A stretch of DNA of 42,208 nt, from contig CAZQSQ010000006.1 of NCBI GenBank assembly GCA_964596325.1, positions 1 to 42,208 on the forward strand, written 5' to 3'. The notes beneath the pieces were generated by a model, which was not told where the DNA came from, did not search any database, and saw only the letters and a program-made list of their open reading frames with translations. A program made the translations under genes and the position numbers. This stretch comes from JBAZJI01 sp964596325. Lineage in GTDB: Bacteria > Patescibacteriota > Minisyncoccia > Minisyncoccales > JAGOPM01. This document shows positions 30,398-36,858 of the stretch, piece by piece. Position 1 is the first letter of the stretch; every line of letters begins with the position of its first letter.

Positions 30398-30469
30398 TCA
30401 AATTACAAATTGTTTCAAAAATAAGCCAAGGCAGTGTCTTTGATTTGGCATTTGATATTTGTAATTTGA
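30398..30469. repeat. AT-rich 13-bp inverted repeat between gyrA and the methyltransferase gene
   Basis: TCAAATTACAAAT (30398-30410) and its exact reverse complement (30457-30469) enclose 46 bp that also contain GCCAA and TTGGC arms. It could form a hairpin at the end of the gyrA transcript; no T-run follows, so I do not call it a terminator. Confidence 0.6.
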
Positions 30470-30481
30470 TTTTTATTTAAT

Positions 30482-30997
30482 ATGCTCTTTATAAACCCGG
30501 AAAAAATTCTCAAACAATTGGATTTTAACGAGGAATTAAAGTGTGCCGATTTTGGCTGTGGCAGTGGAGCCTTCACCATTCCTCTGGCGCGTTTGGTCAA
30601 AAGGGGTCGGGTTTTTGCCGTGGATTTGCAAAAAGAGCCGCTTTCGGTCTTACAATCCCAGGCCAGGGCAGAAAATCTTTCCAATATTAAGCCCGTTATC
30701 GCTGATTTGGAAAAAGTCGGCTCGACTGGCATTTCCAACGGTTCGCTTGATTATGTTTTTCTTGTTAATGTCCTTTTTCAATTACAAGATAAAATTTCCT
30801 GCCTTAAGGAAGCCTACCGGGTTTTGGGCCCCGAGGAATCTTTGGTAATAATTGATTGGGTGCAGAAAATCGGCTTGGGCAACGAGATTGTCAGTATCGA
30901 AGATGCCAAGCTATTAGCCATTCAGGCCGGCTTTAGATTTGTCAGGCATTTGGAGGCTGGGCAATACCACTTTGCAATGTTATTCCAAAAAAATTAA
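30482..30997 (+). CDS. Class I SAM-dependent methyltransferase
   Basis: Motif I is CADFGCGSGAFTIPLARL (about residues 20-37), motif II is VFAVDLQKEPLSVL, motif III region is ADLEKVGSTGISNGSLDYVFLVNVLFQL, and motif post-III is ESLVIIDW. This is a Methyltransf_11-type enzyme of UbiE-like size (171 aa). The substrate is not evident. The VirB2-like pilin gene starts one base after its stop (30999), so it is cotranscribed with the pilin trio; the link may be accidental, or the enzyme may modify a surface component. Confidence 0.85.
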   Translation: MLFINPEKILKQLDFNEELKCADFGCGSGAFTIPLARLVKRGRVFAVDLQKEPLSVLQSQARAENLSNIKPVIADLEKVGSTGISNGSLDYVFLVNVLFQLQDKISCLKEAYRVLGPEESLVIIDWVQKIGLGNEIVSIEDAKLLAIQAGFRFVRHLEAGQYHFAMLFQKN

Positions 30998-30998
30998 A

Positions 30999-31391
30999 AT
31001 GACCTATAGCCAAAAAAATTTTTTGCTGGGCGTCTTGGTTATTTTCGGGATTATTTTAAGTCTTGGCGCTTTGGCTCAAGGGGAGGCTGCCGCGGGTAGC
31101 GTGGTTGTTAAACCGCCCTGGGGTTTGGATCAATTCCAAACTTTGCTCAAAAGGATGTTGCAGTTTTTGTTCGTTTTGGCGATCTTCATCGCTGTCGCAA
31201 CAATCGTCATGTCCGGATACTATTTTGTTCTTGGCGCCAATATCGATCCCAATGCCATACAAAAGGGGAAGGATATGATAAAATACGCCTTGTTTGGGCT
31301 TTTGATAATTTTGGGGGCTGAGGCTATCGGGTGGTTTGTTTATTATATGTTGACCACCGGCAAGGCACCCCCGCCAGGAACTTCACTTTAA
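30999..31391 (+). CDS. VirB2/TrbC-like pilin (T4SS_pilin family) 1
   Basis: A cleavable signal peptide (about residues 1-26, ending ALAQGEAAAG) is followed by two membrane helices (about 52-78 and 90-113), with IDPNAIQKGKDMIKYALFGL between them. This is the layout of VirB2/TrbC pilins and of the CPR-type T4SS_pilin family (Pfam). The ATG at 30999 starts the signal peptide; 30939 would add 20 unlike residues. It is first of three such genes in a row, 1 bp after the methyltransferase. Conjugation genes are absent from the window. Confidence 0.82.
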   Translation: MTYSQKNFLLGVLVIFGIILSLGALAQGEAAAGSVVVKPPWGLDQFQTLLKRMLQFLFVLAIFIAVATIVMSGYYFVLGANIDPNAIQKGKDMIKYALFGLLIILGAEAIGWFVYYMLTTGKAPPPGTSL

Positions 31392-31396
31392 TTATT

Positions 31397-31747
31397 ATGG
31401 ATAAAAAACTTCAAATGTTACTGCCCGCCCTGGCTATTTTAGGCCTGGCCAGCGCGTGGATCGTTTATGGGGCCGATGTGCCCGATCTGCTCGGATATAA
31501 GACTTGGGGCGCTTTGGTAATCGGGATAGTCGATTTTTTATTTATTATAGGTGTGTGCTTGGCGGTCGTTATGGTTGTTATTGCCGGGTTTTATTTCGTT
31601 AATTCTAATTCTGGGATTGATCCTGATGCCGTCAAAAAAGGCAAGGATCTGATAAAGTATGCCCTTTGGGGCATAGTGGCCATGGCGATTTCCGAGGCTG
31701 TTGTCCGTTTCTTTTTCTTGGTGCTGGCGACCGGCAAGACTAATTAG
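31397..31747 (+). CDS. VirB2/TrbC-like pilin (T4SS_pilin family) 2
   Basis: Same layout as its neighbour: a hydrophobic leader (about residues 6-24), helix one (about 38-66) and helix two (about 82-104), with SGIDPDAVKKGKDLIKYALWGIV between. The matching DPxAxxKGKDxIKYALxG signature shows it to be a diverged paralogue of the gene upstream. The ATG at 31397 fits the leader. It is 5 bp after gene 1 and probably translated with it. I call it a pilin from layout; no assembly ATPase or channel gene is nearby. Confidence 0.8.
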   Translation: MDKKLQMLLPALAILGLASAWIVYGADVPDLLGYKTWGALVIGIVDFLFIIGVCLAVVMVVIAGFYFVNSNSGIDPDAVKKGKDLIKYALWGIVAMAISEAVVRFFFLVLATGKTN

Positions 31748-31763
31748 GTTGTTAATTATTTGC

Positions 31764-31792
31764 TTGCGCCAATCCTTGGGGGCCAGTATAAT
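31764..31792 (+). promoter_or_regulatory. Internal promoter before pilin 3
   Basis: TTGCGC and TATAAT are 17 bp apart. Pilin 3 has a predicted leader of about 43 nt with no clear Shine-Dalgarno box, so the third pilin can be made independently of the first two. Confidence 0.55.
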
Positions 31793-31841
31793 TTAAGCAT
31801 AACATATTGCAAAGGTCGTATTTACAATAAAAATACAAAAA

Positions 31842-32219
31842 ATGAACACTTCATTAGAAAAAAAGATAATTGCGGCCGCGTCATTAGCTACGGTTGCAAT
31901 GCTTGTTTCCCTCCCGGCCTTTGCCGCTTTGCCAGACTATACTTTTGGTATGACTTTGGAGGGGTGGCTTAGGAATGTTTTGAATCTTTTATTCGGAGGC
32001 ATCATTGTCATTGCCATTATTATTATTGTTCTATCTGGCTATGATATGGTTGTGGCGCAGGGGGATCCAGCTAAAGCCGCTAAGGCCAAAGAGCAAATCG
32101 CTTGGGCCGTTATCGGTATCATTGTCGCTTTGGTTGCGCTTGCCTTGGTCAATTTTGTGCTATTGAAGGGAGCAGCCACTGGAACGACTGGAGGCCCGCA
32201 AATTAATTTGACGCAGTAA
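31842..32219 (+). CDS. VirB2/TrbC-like pilin (T4SS_pilin family) 3
   Basis: A classic signal peptide (KKIIAAASLATVAMLVSLPAFAA, cleavage about residue 28-29) is followed by two membrane helices (about 44-66 and 82-107), with GDPAKAAKAKEQIAWAVIGIIVAL between them. It lacks the DPxAxxKGKD phrase of pilins 1 and 2 and so forms a second subtype. It ends in a short Gly/Thr tail. It has its own promoter and a strong terminator. A 95-bp gap separates it from pilin 2. Confidence 0.85.
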   Translation: MNTSLEKKIIAAASLATVAMLVSLPAFAALPDYTFGMTLEGWLRNVLNLLFGGIIVIAIIIIVLSGYDMVVAQGDPAKAAKAKEQIAWAVIGIIVALVALALVNFVLLKGAATGTTGGPQINLTQ

Positions 32220-32223
32220 CTTC

Positions 32224-32252
32224 AAAAACAGCCCGTAAGGGCTGTTTTTTTG
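32224..32252 (+). terminator. Terminator of the VirB2-like pilin operon
   Basis: AAAACAGCCC / GGGCTGTTTT with GTAA loop, then a T-run. Confidence 0.92.
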
Positions 32253-32284
32253 TTAGAGATCAAACAAATCGTGGTCCGGCCGCG

Positions 32285-32304
32285 CCTGCCTGCCGGCAGG
32301 CAGG
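32285..32304. repeat. 20-bp perfect palindrome CCTGCCTGCC/GGCAGGCAGG
   Basis: A perfect palindrome between two terminators. Palindromes of this CCTGCC/GGCAGG kind recur between genes in CPR genomes I have seen; whether they are mobile or regulatory is unknown to me. Confidence 0.7.
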
Positions 32305-32333
32305 TATAGCTTCGCACGCGGCACCAATAAATA

Positions 32334-32509
32334 AACATCCGCCTTTCGGCGGATTAATTTATCGGTGGGCGGGAGAGGAGTTGCCATTCAGTCGCTCGCT
32401 GCTGCTCGCGCTTCATGGCCCGGCTCGCGCCCAGTCGGCACTCCGCCTTCAACTCCTCACCAAGCAAAAAGCACCTAAAGGTGCTTAAGTGTGGGCGGGA
32501 GAGGAGTTG
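32334..32509 (-). repeat. tRNA-Leu(UAG) tail cassette
   Basis: GTGGGCGGGAGAGGAGTTG (19 bp) occurs at 32365-32383 and, identical, at 32491-32509, where it is the end of the tRNA. On the minus strand the order is: tRNA, terminator (stem AAGCACCT/AGGTGCTT, 32466-32486), inverted copy CAACTCCTC (+ strand 32450-32458) facing its partner 32375-32383, GC-rich filler (32384-32449), tail copy, and a second hairpin (ATCCGCC/GGCGGAT, 32334-32355). Confidence 0.87.
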
Positions 32510-32572
32510 AACCTCCACACCTTGCGGTACAGGATCCTAAGTCCTGCGCGTCTGCCATTCCGCCACCCGCCC
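32492..32572 (-). tRNA. tRNA-Leu(UAG)
   Basis: Acceptor GGGCGGG/CCCGCCC, anticodon stem AGGA/TCCT, loop CTTAGGA (UAG, reads CUA and CUG), class II variable arm, T-loop TTCAACT, discriminator A, no CCA. Confidence 0.94.
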
Positions 32573-32596
32573 GTGTTTGGATTATACAGAATTCGG

Positions 32597-32632
32597 TGAA
32601 AAAAAACACCCCGCCTTGGCGGGGTGTTTTTT
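32597..32632. terminator. Terminator after hsp20
   Basis: AAAAAACACCCCGCC / GGCGGGGTGTTTTTT with TTG loop, symmetric. The hsp20 stop codon lies at its edge. Confidence 0.92.
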
Positions 32633-33047
32633 ATTCTTGATTTACGATTTTGACTTTGGCGCGGTTTTCCATTTCGGATATTTTGGGAATTTTTAAGACC
32701 AAGAGTCCGTTTTTCAGATTGGCTTGGATTTTTTGTTCTTCAATTTCGTCGGGCAAAACTATTCTTCTGGCAAAGCTTCCCCAGTAACATTCTTTAATGA
32801 GGTATTTTTTTTCATCCTGATCGGGTAGGGGGCTCTGTCTTTTGCCTTTGATAATAAGCATGCCCTTATCAAAAGAAATATCCAAATCAGTTTCTTGGAT
32901 GCCGGCAATCAGGGAAACGATTATTATCTCTTTTTCATTTTCAAAGACATCAAGGGCCAGTTCGGCTGCTTGCTCTTTGCCTTTCAGGAGTGGCTTTTCG
33001 ATGGGTTGGGTTTCGAGGCTTATTTTTTGTCTGGAGAAAAACGCCAT
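32631..33047 (-). CDS. Small heat-shock protein, Hsp20/alpha-crystallin family
   Basis: An alpha-crystallin domain fills about residues 28-125: LALDVFENEKEIIIVSLIAG, then ISFDKGMLIIKGKR, SFARRIVLP and the signature LKNGLLVLKIPK. The C-terminal I-x-I/V-type anchor is short (VKIV). The protein holds unfolding proteins in the cytoplasm as an ATP-independent chaperone. Its start overlaps the end of the PrsW-like gene by 28 bp, so the two are cotranscribed. There is no CIRCE-like repeat upstream in the window. Confidence 0.93.
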   Translation of the reverse strand: MAFFSRQKISLETQPIEKPLLKGKEQAAELALDVFENEKEIIIVSLIAGIQETDLDISFDKGMLIIKGKRQSPLPDQDEKKYLIKECYWGSFARRIVLPDEIEEQKIQANLKNGLLVLKIPKISEMENRAKVKIVNQE

Positions 33048-33796
33048 ATTATTTTGTTTTTCTTGATTTGTTGTGTGCGCAGTTGTTTGAATAGGATTCT
33101 AGAGACGAATATTAGAGCTAAAAGGAGTAAGCCAACCATATAGAGGAAAAATTTGGCCTCTCCGGTTCCGCCAAAAGCATAAGAAAGCAGGTCGTAAGAG
33201 CCATGTAAAAAAGTGGCTAGCCCTAGCCCGATAATAGTAGCAAATTTTTTGCTTCGAAAAAATGCCAGAGCTAGAAAGTATCCCACAATGGCCGAGCAAA
33301 GGGCATGCAGCAGGGTGGGGAAGAAAAATCTGTAAATAGTATTAATTATAATATGTTCACCGATAAATTTACTGCCGAGGCTTGTTAAACTGCTTTCCTT
33401 AACAATGTTAGTTAAAACATTTTCGGCTGTGGCAAAACCCATAGCGGCGCTGACCAGATAGACCATGGAGTCGATTGGTTCGTCAAATTCATCCAAGTCG
33501 GTGATAACCATTCGCACCGCCAAATATTTTACGAATTCTTCCACTAAAGCTACCGCGATGAAGTAATTAAGGCAGACATAAACAAGGCTGGCCCGGTCAA
33601 AAAATTGCGCAAAGCCGGTGGCCAAAAGTTCACCGCCAAAAAGTGCCGCTCCGGCGGAAAGCGCCCCCAAGAAAAATGCCAAAAGAATATGGGTTTTGGG
33701 TTCGGGATTTTTATCTTTTTTGGAAAAATAGACTAGCCAGACTAATCCGGGAAGGATGCCCAAAAGTATGGATATTGGATTAAACGTCAGCTGCAT
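33020..33796 (-). CDS. PrsW-like intramembrane metalloprotease
   Basis: Seven or eight hydrophobic segments are seen, with the PrsW/CAAX-type metal motifs in membrane context: VALVEEFVKYLAV (about residues 85-97), GFATAENVL (about 119-127) and HALCSAIVGYF (about 164-174). In Bacillus, PrsW makes the first cut in the anti-sigma factor RsiW and so releases an ECF sigma factor. An ECF-type sigma factor lies 13 kb away in this window, but no anti-sigma protein was found. The gene overlaps hsp20 by 28 bp. Confidence 0.9.
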   Translation of the reverse strand: MQLTFNPISILLGILPGLVWLVYFSKKDKNPEPKTHILLAFFLGALSAGAALFGGELLATGFAQFFDRASLVYVCLNYFIAVALVEEFVKYLAVRMVITDLDEFDEPIDSMVYLVSAAMGFATAENVLTNIVKESSLTSLGSKFIGEHIIINTIYRFFFPTLLHALCSAIVGYFLALAFFRSKKFATIIGLGLATFLHGSYDLLSYAFGGTGEAKFFLYMVGLLLLALIFVSRILFKQLRTQQIKKNKIIWRFSPDKK

Positions 33797-33891
33797 GGAT
33801 TGCGCGATTACTCTTGATTATAGCACGTTAACACCCCGTTTGACTATTCGATTGATAAAATTTTGAGTTCTATTGCAAAGTGTGACTCTTT

Positions 33892-35034
33892 TTATAATTG
33901 GAAATTAGAATCGGCGGGCATTTCTGATTTGTAATCCGATTTTGGCCTGGAATGTAAAATGGCAGTGGTTGCGACCATGGCGCCATTATCAGTGGAGTAT
34001 TGGCGCGAGGGGATTACTACCTTAACTAAGGGGAGTTTTTGAGCGGCTGTTTTGGTAAGCTCATCACGTAAATATTGGCTGGCGCTCACCCCACCGCCAA
34101 TAATTATAGTTTTAACATCAAATTTAATTGCCGCGGAAATTGTTTTTTTAACCAAAACTTCAACAATGGAAGCTTGGGCCTCCTTGGCTGCCGCCACGGT
34201 ATAATCTTTATCGCAGGCCCCGTGGCATTTTTTCTTGGCATCATAGAGCACGGCGGTTTTTAGGCCGGAGAAACTAAAATCAAAATTCAGCGATTTGAGC
34301 ATTGGCCGAGGAAAAGAGACTTTTGTGCTTGATGGTTCTTGGGCTACTTTTTCAATAATGGGTCCGCCCGGATAACCGAGACCCAAGATTCTGGCAACTT
34401 TGTCGAAGCATTCTCCGGCCGCATCATCTAAAGTTTCGCCGACAATCTTATATTCGCCGATTTTTTTACAGAAAATTAATTGTGTGTGTCCGCCGCTGAC
34501 GATTAAGGCTAGGGCCGGGAAGGAAACATTTGCCAAATTGGCATTATCTAACCAAGCGGAAAGCAAATGGGCTTCAACGTGGTGGACAGGGATTATCGGT
34601 ATATTCCAAACATAATTTAGCGCCTTGGCAAAATTGAGCCCCACCCATAAGCAAGGCTCCAACCCCGGTCCCTGAGTAACGGCAATGGCCTCAATTTGAG
34701 GTTTCTGATATTTGGCGAAAAACACCACCAATTCTTTATGTAATTGCGGCTCTCTTTCCAAAATGGCGGCCAGGGTTTTATCTTGTGAATAATCAATGCT
34801 TTTCTCGCTTCTTTTCAGCAGCTGGGATTTTTGCAGAGCTTCGCTTAACACCCCAACAAGATTTTTTTGGTGCTCGCGTTTGGCAAGCATAGGGAAGACC
34901 CCTCCGTAACCTTTATGGAGTTCTATTTGGGAAGAAACTATATTAGACAAGACTTCCAAAGTGCCGTTATTGCGGCTTTCTACGATCGCCACGGAAGTAT
35001 CGTCACAGCTTGTATCAATTCCCAATACCTTCAT
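33892..35034 (-). CDS. tsaD: tRNA N6-adenosine threonylcarbamoyltransferase TsaD
   Basis: TsaD transfers the threonylcarbamoyl group to A37 of tRNAs that read ANN codons. Landmarks are GIDTSCDDTSVAIVE at the N-terminus, the metal ligands H152 and H156 in HHVEAHL, ALIVSGGHTQLIF, DDAAGECFDKVARILGLGYPGGP, and the late STDNGAM with the Asp ligand. An insertion at about residues 70-108 (after LSEAL) lengthens the protein to 380. The -10 lies 9 bp before the ATG, so the mRNA is probably leaderless. Its promoter overlaps that of tRNA-Glu. Confidence 0.97.
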   Translation of the reverse strand: MKVLGIDTSCDDTSVAIVESRNNGTLEVLSNIVSSQIELHKGYGGVFPMLAKREHQKNLVGVLSEALQKSQLLKRSEKSIDYSQDKTLAAILEREPQLHKELVVFFAKYQKPQIEAIAVTQGPGLEPCLWVGLNFAKALNYVWNIPIIPVHHVEAHLLSAWLDNANLANVSFPALALIVSGGHTQLIFCKKIGEYKIVGETLDDAAGECFDKVARILGLGYPGGPIIEKVAQEPSSTKVSFPRPMLKSLNFDFSFSGLKTAVLYDAKKKCHGACDKDYTVAAAKEAQASIVEVLVKKTISAAIKFDVKTIIIGGGVSASQYLRDELTKTAAQKLPLVKVVIPSRQYSTDNGAMVATTAILHSRPKSDYKSEMPADSNFQL

Positions 35035-35043
35035 ATCCTATAA

Positions 35044-35087
35044 GTTTTAGCATATAACTTGCTATTTTTCAATTTTTATGTTAAATT
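35044..35087. promoter_or_regulatory. Overlapping divergent promoters of tsaD (-) and tRNA-Glu (+)
   Basis: Minus strand: TTGAAA (35067-35072) and TAAAAC (35044-35049), 17 bp apart. Plus strand: TTGCTA (35059-35064) and TAAATT (35082-35087), 17 bp apart. The plus -35 lies inside the minus spacer, so polymerase can occupy only one at a time. Confidence 0.55.
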
Positions 35088-35098
35088 ATTCAAGCTCT

Positions 35099-35170
35099 GG
35101 TCTTATCGTCTAACGGTTAGGACACCACCCTTTCACGGTGGTAATACGGGTTCGATTCCCGTTAAGACCG
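35099..35170 (+). tRNA. tRNA-Glu(UUC)
   Basis: Acceptor GGTCTTA/TAAGACC, anticodon stem CCACC/GGTGG, loop CTTTCAC (UUC), T-loop TTCGATT, discriminator G, no CCA. Confidence 0.95.
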
Positions 35171-35261
35171 CCCTTCGCTTGCTATCAATGCTTTGGGTGA
35201 CCGGCACTTCTCGCTGGCGTTCGAAAGTCCCTGCTGCACATAATATTTGTTGCGAAGGGCG
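35169..35261 (+). repeat. 10-bp inverted repeat around a possible tRNA-Glu tail remnant
   Basis: CGCCCTTCGC (35169-35178, overlapping the tRNA end) and GCGAAGGGCG (35252-35261) are exact reverse complements around 73 bp. Inside, GTTCGAAAGTCCC resembles the T-arm GTTCGATTCCC. It has no T-run. It may be a decayed member of the tail-cassette class. Confidence 0.5.
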
Positions 35262-35316
35262 AGTGTCAAAGTCATCAGCTACGTGTATATTTTAAGATTG
35301 GTATATTGTTTAATTT

Positions 35317-36858
35317 ATGGATGAGTATTTGAGAATATCAAAAGCTGCAGATCTGGAAAATAAATGGGACCGGGCTTATTATCGTTTTCTTGAGATGTTG
35401 CCCGGGATTCTCTCTTGGGGGACGTTAATCGGCCTCGTTGTTTTATCTATTGGTTGGAAATTCGGTAATCCTTGGCTGGTCAGTATTTTCATCATCATCT
35501 TTGACGCAAACTGGCTATTTAAGAGTGTTTATTATGCTTTTAATCTTAAAGGCGGTTACGACAAAATGGCCGAGTATTCAAAAGTTAATTGGCTGCAAAA
35601 ACTCCAAAATGATTTTTCCGGGAAGTGGGAAGGGCTTTATCATTTAGTGATTTTGCCGATGTATAATGAGCCCTATGAAGTGGTGCGCGAGAGCTTTATC
35701 AGTTTAAGCAAGGCCCAATACCCCAAAGACAAATTTATTGTGGTTTTGGCCTGCGAAGAGAAGGCCAGAAAAAACTCCGAAGAGACGGCCAAGAGGATTG
35801 AGGCGGAGTTCGGTAATATATTTTTCAAGTATTTAACCACTTGGCATCCGGCTAATTTGCCCGAGGAAATTCCCGGAAAAGCTTCCAACGAAACCTGGGC
35901 AGCCAAAAAATCCAAAGAACTGCTCGAAGCCAATAATATTGCCATTGAAAAAGCCATAGTTTCTTCTTTTGATGTTGATACCGTAGTCTATGACGGGTAT
36001 TTTGCCTGTTTGACTCATAATTTTTTGAGTGTTGATAATCCTTACCGTACTTCCTTTCAACCTATTCCCTTATTTACTAATAATATTGATGAAGCTAGTG
36101 CCATTTCCCGGGTTTTTTCTTTTTCCACGAGTTTTTGGCAGATGATCAGCCAAGACAGGATGGATAACCTCATAACTTTTTCTTCGCACTCCATGAGCTT
36201 TAAGGCCTTAGTGGATGTGGGCTTTAAGCAAACAAATATTGTTTCCGATGACTCCCGGATTTTTTGGCAATGCTTCTTAAAATACGATGGCGATTACACT
36301 GTTTGCCCGCTTTATTATCCGGTTTGCATGGATGCCAATGTGGCGCCCAGTCTTTGGTTAACCTTAAAGAATATTTATAAGCAGCAGCGCCGCTGGGCTT
36401 ATGGCTGTAATGACATTGCCTATTTTCTTTTTGCTTTTTCTAAGAATAAAAAAATAAAGCTTTGGGAAAAGCTGAAATGGACTTGGGAATTAATTAATGG
36501 CCACTGGTCTTGGGCTTGCGCTTCGGCGATTATTTTCGCTGTGGGTTGGTTGCCGATATTTTTCGGCGGTCCGGAATTTAACAGGATGTCGGTGGCCTTT
36601 AATTTGGCGCCCACCACCAGCGTGCTTTTGACCATTTCCATGATTGGCCTTTTTTGGTCGGCTTACTATAGTGGTATGATGCTTAAGCCCGCGCCCACTC
36701 TGCGGGGAAATATTTGGAATAGGTTCATGATTTTAGTCCAATGGCTTTTGGTCCCATTCATTATGGTTTTCTTCACCTCTGTGCCCGCCATTGATGCCCA
36801 AACCCGTTTGATGCTCGGCAAGTATATGGGTTTTTGGGTAACACCCAAGAGTCGCTGA
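35317..36858 (+). CDS. Membrane family 2 glycosyltransferase, cellulose-synthase-like
   Basis: Two membrane helices (about residues 30-48 and 52-73) precede a GT2 domain. It has VILPMYNEPYEVVRESFISLSKAQYP near 113, the DVD metal motif at about 219-221 (SFDVDTVV), the catalytic DD at about 311-312 (SDDSRIF) and QQRRWAYG at about 356, the acceptor-site Q..RW of processive synthases. Three more helices end the protein (about 395-490). Such enzymes build and often export a polysaccharide from UDP sugars. No PilZ domain is present. It is convergent with recG (stops adjacent). Its product could coat the cell surface. Confidence 0.92.
   Translation: MDEYLRISKAADLENKWDRAYYRFLEMLPGILSWGTLIGLVVLSIGWKFGNPWLVSIFIIIFDANWLFKSVYYAFNLKGGYDKMAEYSKVNWLQKLQNDFSGKWEGLYHLVILPMYNEPYEVVRESFISLSKAQYPKDKFIVVLACEEKARKNSEETAKRIEAEFGNIFFKYLTTWHPANLPEEIPGKASNETWAAKKSKELLEANNIAIEKAIVSSFDVDTVVYDGYFACLTHNFLSVDNPYRTSFQPIPLFTNNIDEASAISRVFSFSTSFWQMISQDRMDNLITFSSHSMSFKALVDVGFKQTNIVSDDSRIFWQCFLKYDGDYTVCPLYYPVCMDANVAPSLWLTLKNIYKQQRRWAYGCNDIAYFLFAFSKNKKIKLWEKLKWTWELINGHWSWACASAIIFAVGWLPIFFGGPEFNRMSVAFNLAPTTSVLLTISMIGLFWSAYYSGMMLKPAPTLRGNIWNRFMILVQWLLVPFIMVFFTSVPAIDAQTRLMLGKYMGFWVTPKSR

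Noticed and set aside
30398..30469. gyrA terminator
   Set aside because: The inverted repeat has a 46-bp loop and no T-run, so it does not meet the usual form; kept only as a repeat.
30999..32219. A full conjugation or type IV secretion locus
   Set aside because: Only pilin-like genes are present; no ATPase, coupling protein, relaxase or channel gene is seen.
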